Shown here piece after piece: positions 26,832 through 36,324 of a stretch of DNA of 64,000 nucleotides. The stretch is from Neotamlana sargassicola (GTDB taxonomy: Bacteria; Bacteroidota; Bacteroidia; Flavobacteriales; Flavobacteriaceae): NCBI RefSeq assembly GCF_020523965.1, contig NZ_JAJAPX010000005.1:1-64000 (forward strand), written 5' to 3'. Each line of letters begins with the position of its first letter. Within the stretch, counting starts at the first letter, position 1. The translations under genes were made by a program, and so were the position numbers. The notes under the pieces were generated by a model. That model saw only the letters and a list, made by a program, of their open reading frames with translations. It was not told the DNA's origin and ran no database searches.

Positions 26832-28742
26832 ATGAGTAAAATTATTGGAATTGATTTAGGAACAACAAACTCTTGCGTTTCGGTAATGGAAGGTAACGAG
26901 CCTGTTGTAATACCTAATGCAGAAGGAAAAAGAACAACACCATCTGTAATTGCTTTTGTTGAAGGAGGCGAAATTAAAGTTGGTGACCCTGCAAAAAGAC
27001 AAGCGGTAACTAACCCTACAAAAACGGTTTATTCTATTAAACGTTTTATGGGTAATAAATACTCTGAGTCTAAAAACGAAGCAGAACGTGTACCTTACAA
27101 AGTTGTAAAGGGAGATAACGATACACCTCGTGTAGATATTGATGGTCGTTTATATACACCACAAGAATTAAGTGCGATGGTGCTACAAAAAATGAAAAAA
27201 ACAGCTGAAGATTACTTAGGTGCCGATGTAAGTCGTGCGGTAATTACAGTACCTGCTTATTTTAACGATAGCCAACGTCAAGCTACTAAAGAAGCTGGTG
27301 AAATTGCTGGTTTAAAAGTAGAGCGTATTATTAACGAACCTACGGCTGCAGCTTTAGCTTACGGTTTAGATAAAAAAGGATCGGACCAAAAAATTGTAGT
27401 ATTTGATTTTGGTGGTGGTACACATGACGTTTCTATTTTAGAATTAGGTGATGGCGTTTTTGAAGTATTATCTACAGATGGTGATACTCACTTAGGTGGT
27501 GACGATGTTGATGAAAAAATTATTAACTGGTTAGCCGATGAGTTTCAAGCTGAAGAAAACATGGATTTACGTAAAGATCCAATGTCTTTACAACGTTTAA
27601 AAGAAGCTGCTGAAAAAGCGAAGATTGAATTATCATCGTCTGCACAAACAGAAATTAACTTACCATATATTACGGCTACTGCTAGCGGACCAAAGCACTT
27701 AGTGCGCACGTTAACACGTAGTAAATTCGAGCAATTAATTGACGATTTAGTAAAACGTACTATCGAGCCTTGTGAGTCTGCACTTAAAGCAGCAGGTTTA
27801 TCGAAATCTGATATTGATGAGGTAATTTTAGTAGGTGGTTCTACACGTATTCCTGCGGTACAAGCAGCCGTAGAAAAATTCTTTGGTAAAGCGCCAAGTA
27901 AAGGTGTTAACCCAGATGAGGTTGTATCTTTAGGTGCTGGTATACAAGGTGGTGTATTAACAGGAGATGTTAAAGATGTATTACTTTTAGATGTAACACC
28001 TTTATCTCTTGGTATTGAAACTATGGGTAATGTATTTACTAAGTTAATCGAGGCAAATACAACTATTCCTACCAAAAAATCGCAAGTATTCTCAACAGCG
28101 GCCGATAATCAGCCTTCTGTAGAAATTCACGTATTACAAGGTGAAAGAGCTATGGCTGCCGATAATAAAACTATTGGACGTTTTCACTTAGATGGTATTC
28201 CACCAGCACGTCGTGGTACACCACAAATTGAAGTAACTTTCGATATTGATGCAAACGGTATTATTAAAGTATCTGCTGAAGATAAAGCGACTGGTAAAAA
28301 ACAAGATATTAGAATTGAAGCGTCTTCTGGATTAACTGAGGAAGAAATCGAGAAAATGAAAGCTGATGCTGAAGCTAATGCTGAAGCGGATAAAGCTGCT
28401 GCAGAAACGGCACAAAAGCTAAATGAAGCAGATTCTATGATTTTCCAAACAGAAAAGCAATTAGAAGAGTTTGGTGATAAATTATCTGATGATAAGAAAA
28501 AGCCAATTGAAGAAGCTTTAGAAGAACTTAAGAAAGCTTACGAAAGCAAAGATTTAGCAGTTATTACACCAGCTTTAGATAAAATTAACGAAGCTTGGAA
28601 AGTAGCTAGCGAAGAAATGTACAAAGCACAAGCCGAAGCACAACAAGCTGGAGGCGCGCAACCAGGACCAGATGCAAGCGCCGGTGGCGATGCTAACGAA
28701 GGTAGCGATGTAGAAGACGTAGACTTCGAAGAAGTAAAGTAA
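26832..28742 (+). CDS. dnaK: Molecular chaperone DnaK (Hsp70)
   Basis: 636 residues from the ATG at 26832 ([21 protein letters not shown]); the open frame extends 15 codons upstream, but the family start is clear. ATPase motifs: [33 protein letters not shown]; the substrate domain and helical lid follow, and the tail ends EDVDFEEVK. It folds and protects proteins in the cytoplasm with DnaJ and GrpE, which are not adjacent here. A run of short inverted repeats follows the stop. Confidence 0.98.
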   Translation: MSKIIGIDLGTTNSCVSVMEGNEPVVIPNAEGKRTTPSVIAFVEGGEIKVGDPAKRQAVTNPTKTVYSIKRFMGNKYSESKNEAERVPYKVVKGDNDTPRVDIDGRLYTPQELSAMVLQKMKKTAEDYLGADVSRAVITVPAYFNDSQRQATKEAGEIAGLKVERIINEPTAAALAYGLDKKGSDQKIVVFDFGGGTHDVSILELGDGVFEVLSTDGDTHLGGDDVDEKIINWLADEFQAEENMDLRKDPMSLQRLKEAAEKAKIELSSSAQTEINLPYITATASGPKHLVRTLTRSKFEQLIDDLVKRTIEPCESALKAAGLSKSDIDEVILVGGSTRIPAVQAAVEKFFGKAPSKGVNPDEVVSLGAGIQGGVLTGDVKDVLLLDVTPLSLGIETMGNVFTKLIEANTTIPTKKSQVFSTAADNQPSVEIHVLQGERAMAADNKTIGRFHLDGIPPARRGTPQIEVTFDIDANGIIKVSAEDKATGKKQDIRIEASSGLTEEEIEKMKADAEANAEADKAAAETAQKLNEADSMIFQTEKQLEEFGDKLSDDKKKPIEEALEELKKAYESKDLAVITPALDKINEAWKVASEEMYKAQAEAQQAGGAQPGPDASAGGDANEGSDVEDVDFEEVK

Positions 28743-28754
28743 GCAGAGAGCCGC

Positions 28755-28774
28755 TTTTTACTAAGGTAAAAAGT
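28755..28774 (+). terminator. Hairpin after dnaK
   Basis: CTTTTTAC-TAAG-GTAAAAAG, a perfect 8-bp stem 13 nt after the dnaK stop. It has no U run, so it could be an mRNA 3'-end stem rather than a true terminator. Confidence 0.4.
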
Positions 28775-28784
28775 GTGTGAATCG

Positions 28785-28816
28785 CTTATTCCGAACTCGT
28801 TTCGGAATCGTATAAG
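28785..28816. repeat. Inverted repeat resembling the 28871 element
   Basis: GCTTAT-TCCGAA-CTCGT-TTCGGA-ATCGT-ATAAGC: nested inverted arms with centre GAACTCGTTTC, the same centre as the element at 28871. Confidence 0.6.
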
Positions 28817-28870
28817 CAAAATCTTTAAGTTAGAGTCAAAGTACAGGTATTTCGTATAAATAAAATACAC

Positions 28871-28899
28871 TGTCATGCTGAACTCGTTTCAGCATCTCA
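28871..28899. repeat. Short palindromic repeat (TGTCATGCTGA type)
   Basis: TGTCATGCTGAACTCG followed by TTTCAGCATCTCA; GCTGAA and TTCAGC form the stem. I recall near-identical strings scattered in intergenic regions of flavobacterial genomes, but only partly similar copies are in this window. Confidence 0.55.
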
Positions 28900-28931
28900 A
28901 AAATAATAAGCTTAAAGCTTGATTTAAAAAG

Positions 28932-28960
28932 CGCAATCATTAATTTGGTTGCGTTTTTTT
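28932..28960 (+). terminator. Terminator downstream of dnaK region
   Basis: Stem CGCAATC / GGTTGCG (one G-U pair) with a loop of about 8 nt, followed by eight T. It separates the dnaK transcript from the next gene. Confidence 0.65.
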
Positions 28961-29027
28961 GTCTTCTTATTTCTAAAAAACAATAAAAATCAATAGTTTA
29001 GCGTGCCTAACAAACAGGGTTTATTTT

Positions 29028-29549
29028 ATGAGAAAAATTGTTGTTTTATTCGTTGTTTTATCTTCGTTTTTATGGTCTTGTTCTGGAGATTCTGAAAACG
29101 GTTCTAATCAAGATATTGATGATTTAGTTGGTACTTGGGTTGCCCAAAATATTGAAACAACAGGAACAGCCACTTTCGAGGTTTTAGATCAAAACATTAC
29201 AGCGCCAATAACAGGCGAAGGTTACGATGTGGATTTTAGTTTAACTTTTTCCGAAAACCCGAATAATTACACCACAGAAGGTTCCTTTGGTCTTGAAATA
29301 TCGATAACTTATTTGTTTCAAACAATGAGCGAACGTATTGATGATCAGGAGTTTTTAGGAAGTGGTACTTGGAGTAAAGATGGCAATGTTTTAACTATTG
29401 TTGAAAACGGAGAAACCACGGTTTTAACTATTTCAGAGTTAACCAATACAAGTTTGGTTTTAACAGCACAAGAAACCGAAACTATCACTGAAGATGGAAT
29501 AACTTACGAGTCAGAATTCGATTTGGAGGTTAGTTTTATTAAACAGTAA
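29028..29549 (+). CDS. Lipocalin-like lipoprotein
   Basis: A 173-residue lipoprotein with signal peptide and lipobox LWSCSG (C18). The rest is beta-rich with DLVGTWVAQNIE, GSGTWSKDGNVLTI and LTAQETETI, the layout of Bacteroidota lipocalin-like/DUF5004-type domains: start LxGTW, alternating strands, negative charge. Function unknown; probably sits on the outer membrane or periplasmic face. It is 9 nt before the next lipoprotein gene, so the two form an operon. Confidence 0.65.
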   Translation: MRKIVVLFVVLSSFLWSCSGDSENGSNQDIDDLVGTWVAQNIETTGTATFEVLDQNITAPITGEGYDVDFSLTFSENPNNYTTEGSFGLEISITYLFQTMSERIDDQEFLGSGTWSKDGNVLTIVENGETTVLTISELTNTSLVLTAQETETITEDGITYESEFDLEVSFIKQ

Positions 29550-29558
29550 AATTATTTT

Positions 29559-30479
29559 ATGAGTAGGGGTTTTTTAACAGTTATATTATTGATTTTAGCG
29601 TTTTCTTGTAAAAAGAAAGCTGGATACGAAACGCATTTAGAGCAATCTGCTGAATTAATTAAGTCTGATGGTTTTCAATTGGTAAAATCGCCTAACGAAA
29701 AAGGACTTTTGGTGTTGTTTCCTTGTTTTCCATGCGATGCAGAAAATACGCTTACAGAATTTAAAATAGCAGATATAGCTACGAAAAATGGCTTTTCGGT
29801 TTTAGCTTTAAATTTAAATAGAAAACTATTCCTTTCTGAAAAAGAAAAGGAAGAAATAACTTTGATGCTTCAAAATATAATTAAAAAGCAAAGTTTAGTT
29901 ACTAAAACTATTTATTTCGGTGGTTTTTCAAGTGGAGGTAACATGGCTTTATTAATTAGTAATCATCTTATAAAAAACAATAAAAGTATACAACCCGATG
30001 GTGTTTTCGTAGTTGATTCACCTTTGGATTTATTGGCTTTATACAACACTGCAGAAAAGAATTTAAAACTGAATACCGCCGAAGTTTCGGTTGAAGAATC
30101 TCAGTTTTTAAAGCAATTGTTCGATGCTGAGTTTGGAAACCCTAAGGATAGTTTAGCAGTTTACGAGAAGCAATCACCTTTTACATTTCAAACAAAAAAT
30201 ATTTCAAATCTTTCAGCATTAAAAAATACAAAATTGCGTTTTTATACCGAACCCGATTTACAGTGGTGGAAAGAACAAAGACAAAACAATTACGAAGATT
30301 TAAATGCCTATTATTTAAAGCAACTAAGTAATATCTTAAAGTCTGAATTTAAAGGAATTGATGTAGAATTAATTGAAACGGAAAACAAAGGATATCGCGC
30401 TAATGGCGAACGCCATCCGCATTCGTGGTCTATTGTTAATCCTGAAGAATTAGTTTCTTGGATGCAAAAAGGAAATTAG
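29559..30479 (+). CDS. Lipoprotein with alpha/beta-hydrolase fold
   Basis: A 306-residue protein. Lipobox-like end LAFSCKKK puts the lipid cysteine at about C17. The nucleophile elbow is GGFSSGGNMAL (G-x-S-x-G) near residue 125, an acid candidate follows in VFVVDSPLDLL, and a C-terminal histidine lies in GERHPHSWSI. This fits a periplasm-facing esterase or related hydrolase. The substrate is unknown. Cotranscribed with the lipocalin-like gene 9 nt upstream. Confidence 0.65.
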   Translation: MSRGFLTVILLILAFSCKKKAGYETHLEQSAELIKSDGFQLVKSPNEKGLLVLFPCFPCDAENTLTEFKIADIATKNGFSVLALNLNRKLFLSEKEKEEITLMLQNIIKKQSLVTKTIYFGGFSSGGNMALLISNHLIKNNKSIQPDGVFVVDSPLDLLALYNTAEKNLKLNTAEVSVEESQFLKQLFDAEFGNPKDSLAVYEKQSPFTFQTKNISNLSALKNTKLRFYTEPDLQWWKEQRQNNYEDLNAYYLKQLSNILKSEFKGIDVELIETENKGYRANGERHPHSWSIVNPEELVSWMQKGN

Positions 30480-30553
30480 GGTTATAATTCTTCAATTTTA
30501 AACAGAAGCATTCTTTTATATCTTTCGTACTTTCGCAGTCTTAACGGTTTTCA

Positions 30554-31777
30554 ATGTCATTTTCAGAAAAAATAAAATCAAAACATTCATCTAAACGATT
30601 GGCGGTAAAGCTTAATGCTAAAGGCGAACAATTTGTGTTAAAAGGTCATCCCTGGGTGTTTTCAAATAACATTACCAAAATTAACGACGATGCTAAAACT
30701 GGCGATTTAGCTATAGTTTTTAGTAAAAATAAAAACCGAGTTATAGGTTTAGGTTTGTACGATGCCAATTCGCCCATTCGTATTAAAATGTTGCATAGTG
30801 GCGTGGAAAAGGCAGAAATTAATGCGGCTTTTTTTAAAAACAAAATACAACAAGCCTTTAAAAAACGAGCCTCGTTGTTAAAAACGAATACGAATAGTTA
30901 CAGATTAATTTTTGGGGAAAATGATGGTTTTCCTGGTTTAATTGCCGATGTATATGCTTCGGTTTTAGTAATAAAATTATACTCTGAAATTTGGCTGCCT
31001 TATTTAGAATCTATTTTTCAAGACTTGCAACAAACCTCAAAAGCAGCAACAGTAGTATTACGTTTAAGTAGAAGTCTGCAAAACTCAAAAGCGCACCATT
31101 TTACAGATGGCGAAGTTATTTATGGCACATTAGAAAATGAAGTTGTAAAATTTGTAGAGCATGGGGTTAATTTTTCGGCAAACGTTATAAAAGGGCATAA
31201 AACCGGTTATTTTTTAGATCATAGAGCCAACAGAAAACAAGTAGGCGAGTGGAGCACAGGTAAAACTGTTTTAGATGTTTTTAGTTATGCCGGAGGGTTT
31301 TCGGTACATGCTTTAGCAAATAATGCAAAAGAAGTAACCAGTTTAGATATTAGTAAGCAAGCGCTTGAAATTGCTGTTGAAAACGGTAAACTAAACGACT
31401 ATACAGGTCAGCATAAAACCATTGCAGGTGATGCTTTCTATGAGTTAAATAAACTTATAAAAAACCGCGTTACTTTTGATGTTGTAGTTATTGATCCGCC
31501 AAGTTTTGCAAAACAAGCTTCAGAAATAGCTTTGGCACAAAAAAAATATGCGCAATTAGCTGAGTTAGGTGTGAAACTTACCAGTAAAAATGGACTTTTG
31601 GTATTAGCTTCGTGCTCATCGCGAGTTACTGCCGATGTGTTTTTTAGCATTAATGCTGAGGCTTTAAATACATCGAACAGAACCTATAAAAATATATTAA
31701 AAACCTATCACGATACCGATCATCCTATTGGTTTTCCTGAAGGTGCTTATTTAAAATGTGGATATTATAAATTTTAA
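30554..31777 (+). CDS. RlmI-like SAM-dependent rRNA methyltransferase
   Basis: A 407-residue protein with an N-terminal PUA domain (GHPWVFSNNI, DLAIVFSKN) and a C-terminal Rossmann methyltransferase: ENDGFPGLIADVY, KTGYFLDHRANR, VLDVFSYAGGFSVHAL (SAM loop) and VIDPPSFAK (motif IV), then LVLASCSS. RlmI methylates 23S rRNA cytosine C5 at position 1962 in E. coli; the same role is probable. Length is normal. Confidence 0.88.
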   Translation: MSFSEKIKSKHSSKRLAVKLNAKGEQFVLKGHPWVFSNNITKINDDAKTGDLAIVFSKNKNRVIGLGLYDANSPIRIKMLHSGVEKAEINAAFFKNKIQQAFKKRASLLKTNTNSYRLIFGENDGFPGLIADVYASVLVIKLYSEIWLPYLESIFQDLQQTSKAATVVLRLSRSLQNSKAHHFTDGEVIYGTLENEVVKFVEHGVNFSANVIKGHKTGYFLDHRANRKQVGEWSTGKTVLDVFSYAGGFSVHALANNAKEVTSLDISKQALEIAVENGKLNDYTGQHKTIAGDAFYELNKLIKNRVTFDVVVIDPPSFAKQASEIALAQKKYAQLAELGVKLTSKNGLLVLASCSSRVTADVFFSINAEALNTSNRTYKNILKTYHDTDHPIGFPEGAYLKCGYYKF

Positions 31778-31832
31778 ACAATTAATCGGAACGGTTTTTG
31801 AGAGTAAAATATTAGTTTATAAATAATTCATT

Positions 31833-32339
31833 ATGAAAAGATTACTATTTATTTTTGCTTCTCTAATTTTATTTAGTTGTTGTAATAAAACGGGCAAAGA
31901 GAATCATTCTATTCTAGGAATGGAATTTATGAACTTCAATGAAATAGATAAACTTTCTGATTATTCTAAAATAAGTGACACTACTATTTACGGAAATAAT
32001 TCTGAGCCTAAACACGGAATTCTTCATTTAAGGGACAAAAAAAATAATCTGATAATTTTGAATAACATAACTTCTGATCCAAAAAATGAGAAAAGAATTT
32101 TTAAAATTTTGGATACCTTAATAATACCTAATTTAGATAAGCCTGAATTAATTACGATTGGATATTGTCAAATAAATGAAAACAATGATGAAAACCTGAT
32201 TGCTATTGTAGACAAAACCGATAGTTTAAAAATTCAAAATATTAGAAGAATATGGAGAGCTAATACAAGTACAAATAAAATCGAAATAGTAAACAATCGA
32301 AACGGAATCAATTGCTTTAATGAATGGTTTTTGGATTAA
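31833..32339 (+). CDS. Hypothetical lipoprotein
   Basis: A 168-residue protein with a signal peptide ending in lipobox LFSCCN (C16 or C17). The mature part has no motif I know. Residues such as KHGILHLRDKKNNLIILNN and ITIGYCQINENND suggest a small mixed alpha/beta domain. The 243 nt after it (32340-32582) hold no gene I can support, only the promoter of the next gene. Confidence 0.55.
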   Translation: MKRLLFIFASLILFSCCNKTGKENHSILGMEFMNFNEIDKLSDYSKISDTTIYGNNSEPKHGILHLRDKKNNLIILNNITSDPKNEKRIFKILDTLIIPNLDKPELITIGYCQINENNDENLIAIVDKTDSLKIQNIRRIWRANTSTNKIEIVNNRNGINCFNEWFLD

Positions 32340-32551
32340 AAACTGTTTAAAAAATTTAAAACGGTAATTACTACGGATTCTATTACTCTTGGACTTTCTT
32401 CGACATTGGCTTCCAAATCCATTTGGAGCTGTTATATTCAGTGCTAAACCGAAAACTTTGCTTACTTTAAATCGATACTGACTGTAAAATGAAACAATTT
32501 TCCTCCTAAAAAATTTAAGATACTAAAAAACTATGCATGCATAATATTTAT

Positions 32552-32559
32552 TATATTTG
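32552..32559 (+). promoter_or_regulatory. Putative -7 promoter element of nitronate monooxygenase gene
   Basis: TATATTTG, a full TAnnTTTG match, 23 nt before the ATG. A palindrome ATGCATGCAT lies just upstream (32533-32542) at about the -33 position. Confidence 0.5.
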
Positions 32560-32582
32560 TCTACCAATAAAAACTAAATATT

Positions 32583-33530
32583 ATGTCTACAAAGCTTACC
32601 TCTTTATTAAAAATTAATCATCCTATAATTATGGCACCCATGTTTTTGGTGTCTAATGTAAAAATGGTTAAAGAAGCGATGGATTGTGGAATTGCAGGTT
32701 GTATTCCAGCTTTAAATTACAGAACTATAGATGAACTTAAAGCTGCTTTGCGCGAATTAAAAGCTGCAAAGCCAAAGGGAGGTGCGTTTGGTTTTAATTT
32801 AATTGTAAATAAATCGAATATAAAATATCGTGACCAACTTAATGCAATTTGCGAAATAGGTTGCGATTTTATAATAACATCTCTAGGAAACCCTAAAGAA
32901 ACTATAGAAAAAGCACACGAAGTAGGCATAAAAGTGTTGTGTGATGTTACCGATTTAAAATTTGCCCAAAAAGTTGAAGCTTTAGGAGCCGATGCAATTA
33001 TTGCCGTAAACAATGAAGCTGGTGGTCATAGAGGAAATATATCACCAGGAGAATTAATAAAACAGTTAAAAAACAATTGTAGTATTCCTATAATTTCTGC
33101 CGGGGGTGTTGGTGTAAAAGAAGATTTAGATATTATGTTGGCTTACGGCGCCGACGGTGTTTCTGTTGGAAGTCCGTTTATTGCGTCTGTTGAAGCTGGC
33201 GTTACCGACGAGTACAAACAAGCATGTGTAGATTATGGCGCTGATGATATTGTTATGACCGAACGAATTTCAGGAACACCTTGTACGGTTATAAATACAC
33301 CTTACGTTAAAAAAATAGGCACAAAAGCCACTTGGATTGAAAATTTACTAAACAAAAACCGAAAACTAAAAAAATGGGTAAAAATGATTCGGTTTTCAAT
33401 TGGTATGAAAGCTACCGAAAATGCAGCTACTAAAGCCACTTATAAAACGGTTTGGGTAGCAGGCCCAAGTATTGAACATACTACAGAAATTTTACCAGTT
33501 AGTGAGATTGTAAAAAAACTAATTAACTAA
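32583..33530 (+). CDS. Nitronate monooxygenase family flavoprotein
   Basis: A 315-residue FMN TIM-barrel protein: HPIIMAPMFLVSN at the start, GGAFGFNLIVN, VNNEAGGHRG with the conserved H149, PIISAGGVGVKEDL and GADGVSVGSPFIAS for FMN phosphate. It would oxidise nitronates such as propionate-3-nitronate to protect the cell. The fold is shared with enoyl-ACP reductase FabK, a weaker alternative. It converges on the next gene with a 12-nt overlap. Confidence 0.85.
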   Translation: MSTKLTSLLKINHPIIMAPMFLVSNVKMVKEAMDCGIAGCIPALNYRTIDELKAALRELKAAKPKGGAFGFNLIVNKSNIKYRDQLNAICEIGCDFIITSLGNPKETIEKAHEVGIKVLCDVTDLKFAQKVEALGADAIIAVNNEAGGHRGNISPGELIKQLKNNCSIPIISAGGVGVKEDLDIMLAYGADGVSVGSPFIASVEAGVTDEYKQACVDYGADDIVMTERISGTPCTVINTPYVKKIGTKATWIENLLNKNRKLKKWVKMIRFSIGMKATENAATKATYKTVWVAGPSIEHTTEILPVSEIVKKLIN

Positions 33531-33872
33531 AGCGACGTCCTTTGTTTTTTTCTTTTTACCAATAAATAAACTAAAGCTAGTGCTAGCAACTAAGCCGCCA
33601 ACGCCAGTCGCTAATGCTTCACCTGTATCAAGTTTTGAATTGAACTCACGGCTATCTGCATATTCTTTTGCAAAACCTGCAAGCAGTGAAGAGCCAAAAC
33701 TAAGGTAAAATGCTAACTTTTTATTTTTTGTAGTTGCGTATATAGTTGTATACGTAAGGCCAGAAATAACAAAGCCAGCCCCAGTATGCTTTATTTGGTC
33801 GTTGCTTATTTGCTGAGAATAACTAAAATGAGTGTAGGTAAACAAGAAAAGGGTAATTAAAAAAATCTTCAA
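33519..33872 (-). CDS. Small envelope protein, YfiM/DUF2279-like
   Basis: A 117-residue protein with signal peptide (cut near SYSQ). Pattern HTGAGFVISGLTYTTIYATT ... LLAGFAKEYADSREF ... LDTGEALATGVGGLVAS recalls the YfiM/DUF2279 family of small envelope proteins: two to three hydrophobic helices with H-x-G-A-G, a K-E-x-x-D segment and a later Asp. The function is not known. Its 3' end overlaps the convergent monooxygenase gene by 12 nt. Confidence 0.6.
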   Translation of the reverse strand: MKIFLITLFLFTYTHFSYSQQISNDQIKHTGAGFVISGLTYTTIYATTKNKKLAFYLSFGSSLLAGFAKEYADSREFNSKLDTGEALATGVGGLVASTSFSLFIGKKKKTKDVALVN

Positions 33873-34003
33873 TGTTTATATGATATTTGAAGCTCTTAGG
33901 ATATTTTTTTTTAAAAGTAGCGATTATTTTTTAAATCCATAGCTAAATTGTTAATTAATTATAAATCAGTACTCTAAGAGTTTTCAAAATGTGTTTTTTT
34001 GTT

Positions 34004-34585
34004 TTATAAGTTCTTAACTAGATTTCCTTTTATTGTTGACCATTCTTCATTTAAAATACCATACACGCAAGTATTTCGTTTAAAGCCATCTGGCATAAGT
34101 ACATCTTTTCTTAATAAACCTTCTAAAGTAGCACCAAGTTTTTCAACGGCTTTTCTTGAGCGTATATTTCGTTCGTCAACAGTAAAAACAACTTTATCAA
34201 ATTTTAAAGTTTCAAAAGCGTATTCTAACATTAAAAACTTCATATTTGTGTTTAATCCTGTACCTTGAAAATCGCGCCCAATCCAAGTCCAACCTAAATA
34301 AATCACTTTATTTTTCCAATTTATATTACCTAAACGTGTAGAACCAGCAAAAGCGTTCTTTTTTTTATCAAAAATAATAAAAGGAATGGTATTGTTTTTC
34401 TCCTGTTGTTCAATGGTCGCTTCTACATATTCCTTTAAATCCTTAGGCGTATTAATAATAGATGGCGAATATTGCACCAACTTATCTTCTTTAGCAATAG
34501 CAATTAGTTCGGTATAATTACTTAAGGTTAAAGGCAATAATTTTACACGATTGTTTTCTAGAGTTGGTACGCTTAGTTTTTCCAT
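34004..34585 (-). CDS. GNAT-family N-acetyltransferase (RimJ/RimL type)
   Basis: A 193-residue acetyltransferase. Motif A is seen as IGRDFQGTGLNTNMKFLML (acetyl-CoA pyrophosphate loop) and motif B as VDERNIRSRKAVEKLGATLEG, the typical RimJ/RimL form; the N-terminal RVKLLPLTLSNYTEL is also typical. Some relatives modify ribosomal proteins; others act on small molecules. Divergent from the menI-menF pair with a short 77-nt gap. Confidence 0.85.
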   Translation of the reverse strand: MEKLSVPTLENNRVKLLPLTLSNYTELIAIAKEDKLVQYSPSIINTPKDLKEYVEATIEQQEKNNTIPFIIFDKKKNAFAGSTRLGNINWKNKVIYLGWTWIGRDFQGTGLNTNMKFLMLEYAFETLKFDKVVFTVDERNIRSRKAVEKLGATLEGLLRKDVLMPDGFKRNTCVYGILNEEWSTIKGNLVKNL

Positions 34586-34627
34586 TTTTTTAAGAATGAA
34601 TTCTGAAAGTTTTACTTAGGTGTTTTG

Positions 34628-34635
34628 TACTTTTG
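34628..34635 (+). promoter_or_regulatory. Putative -7 promoter element of menI-menF
   Basis: TACTTTTG, a full TAnnTTTG match, 27 nt before the menI ATG, in the 77-nt divergent gap. Confidence 0.5.
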
Positions 34636-34662
34636 TAATCTTAAATAAAATTACGGTATTCT

Positions 34663-35085
34663 ATGCAATTATCTAAAGAAGAAGTTTTAAAACAAGCAAA
34701 TTTGGCTTGTAAAAATACATTAATGGAAACGTTGAATATTGAAATGATAGATTATGGCGAAGATTTTTTAGTTGCCAGAATGCCCGTAAATTCTAGAGTG
34801 CACCAGCCAGATGGTGTTTTGCATGGTGGAGCAACAGCAGCTTTAGCCGAAAGTGTTGGTAGTTTTGCAACACACGTGTTTGTAGATACTAAAAATTTAT
34901 TTGTTCGTGGTTTAGAAATTACAGCCAACCATTTAAAAAGTGTAAAGGAAGGTTTTGTTTACGCCAAAGCCACGTTTATTCATAAAGGAAGAACGACCCA
35001 ATTGTTAGATATTAGAGTAACAGATGAAGCCGATAATTTAATATCGGTATGTAAATTATCTACCATTTCGTTGCCTAAAAAATAA
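34663..35085 (+). CDS. menI: Hotdog thioesterase, probable DHNA-CoA thioesterase
   Basis: A 140-residue PaaI/YbdB-type hotdog protein: RVHQPDGVLHGGATAALAESVGS is the signature helix with the catalytic Glu, then RGLEITANHLKSV and CKLSTISL. It ends 2 nt before isochorismate synthase, so it very probably removes CoA from 1,4-dihydroxy-2-naphthoyl-CoA in menaquinone synthesis. The family motif is certain; the substrate is from context. Confidence 0.82.
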   Translation: MQLSKEEVLKQANLACKNTLMETLNIEMIDYGEDFLVARMPVNSRVHQPDGVLHGGATAALAESVGSFATHVFVDTKNLFVRGLEITANHLKSVKEGFVYAKATFIHKGRTTQLLDIRVTDEADNLISVCKLSTISLPKK

Positions 35086-35087
35086 AG

Positions 35088-36206
35088 ATGACCTCAAACG
35101 AATTTTTTAAGCGTATTGAAACCCAATACCAAAATAATTTACCTTTTGTAGTATATAGAAAACCTAATGAAGCTTCAGTTTTTGGCATGCTTCAAAAGGA
35201 TGATAAATTACATTTTACATCAAATTTTACAGAGAAAGGTTTTGTATTTTCACCGTTTGAAAATATAAATGAATCGGTGTTAATTCCAACGGAAGTTTCA
35301 GAATATTTCGAAAGCGAAACCGATTTTCCAGATTTAAATTCAGTTGAAAATTCTATGGATAGCAGCAATACTTCCGAAGAAAATCATCATATAAAATTAG
35401 TAGAAAAAAGCGTAAGAGCTATTAAAAACGGTGCATTTAAAAAAGTGGTGGTATCCAGAGCTGAAGCTATACAACTGGACGAACCGAATCCATTATTAAT
35501 TTTTAAGCGTTTAGTACATAAATATAAATCGGCGTTTGCCTATTGTTGGTTTCACCCAAAAGTAGGGTTGTGGTTGGGCGCTACGCCAGAAACACTAATG
35601 AAAGTTGAAGGCGCAAATTTTTCAATTATGGCATTGGCAGGCACACAAGAATACAAACGTGTAAGCAAAGTAGTTTGGCAAGATAAGGAAAAAGAAGAGC
35701 AGCAATTTGTAACCGATTTTATTGTAGAACAATTAAAACCATGGGTTTCAACATATAAATTATCGGATGTAGAAACGGTAAAAGCTGGAAATTTACTGCA
35801 TTTAAAAACCATGATTAATGCACGCTTAAAACCAGAAATTCCGTTAAAAAATATTATAGAAAGTATACACCCAACACCTGCAGTTTGCGGTTTGCCAAAA
35901 GCTGAAACCAAAACGTTTATTTTAGAAAACGAAAATTACAACCGTGAGTTTTACACCGGTTTTTTAGGCGAATTAAATTTTGAAACCATCGCAAAGCCAC
36001 GTTCTGGCAGAAGAAATATTGAAAATAGAGCTTACGCCATTCCAAAAAAAAGTACGCAACTATACGTAAATTTACGTTGTATGCAAATACAAAATAACAA
36101 CGCAATAGTTTATGTTGGTGGCGGAATTACCGAAACTTCGGTGCCAGAAAACGAATGGCAAGAAACGGTTTTTAAATCGAAAGTTATTAAAAATGTGCTT
36201 TCCTAA
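35088..36206 (+). CDS. menF: Isochorismate synthase
   Basis: A 372-residue chorismate-utilising enzyme: KVVVSRAEAIQ, VGLWLGATPETLMKV, LAGTQEY (Ala-Gly-Thr), HPTPAVCGLPKAE, EFYTGFLGELNF and YVGGGITETSVPENEW (Mg-binding Glu residues). It makes isochorismate for menaquinone, the quinone used by flavobacteria. It follows menI by 2 nt; menD is 7 kb downstream on the same strand. Siderophore EntC is an alternative, but no siderophore genes are near. Confidence 0.9.
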   Translation: MTSNEFFKRIETQYQNNLPFVVYRKPNEASVFGMLQKDDKLHFTSNFTEKGFVFSPFENINESVLIPTEVSEYFESETDFPDLNSVENSMDSSNTSEENHHIKLVEKSVRAIKNGAFKKVVVSRAEAIQLDEPNPLLIFKRLVHKYKSAFAYCWFHPKVGLWLGATPETLMKVEGANFSIMALAGTQEYKRVSKVVWQDKEKEEQQFVTDFIVEQLKPWVSTYKLSDVETVKAGNLLHLKTMINARLKPEIPLKNIIESIHPTPAVCGLPKAETKTFILENENYNREFYTGFLGELNFETIAKPRSGRRNIENRAYAIPKKSTQLYVNLRCMQIQNNNAIVYVGGGITETSVPENEWQETVFKSKVIKNVLS

Positions 36207-36324
36207 AAAATTGCCGTCGATAGAAAGTTGATTTCCGTCGAGACAATCACCCAGAACTTCCATTACCTTATAATATAACACGTAATTGTTTCAATTTTGA
36301 AGTGTAAAATTAAATACTTTAAAA

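Noticed and set aside
27545-28075. Open frame opposite dnaK
   Set aside because: Antisense of a highly conserved coding region with biased codons; typical shadow.
32340-32582. Possible gene remnant between the lipoprotein and the nitronate monooxygenase gene
   Set aside because: No frame of useful length and no recognisable peptide; only the -7 element near its end is supported.
32583-33530. Enoyl-ACP reductase FabK
   Set aside because: Same fold, but the AGGHRG region and C-terminal part fit nitronate monooxygenases better and no fatty-acid genes are near.
36207-36324. Riboswitch or LytTR operator before the TolC gene
   Set aside because: A CCGTCGA direct repeat is present, but no stable fold and no LytTR-type direct repeat can be made out.
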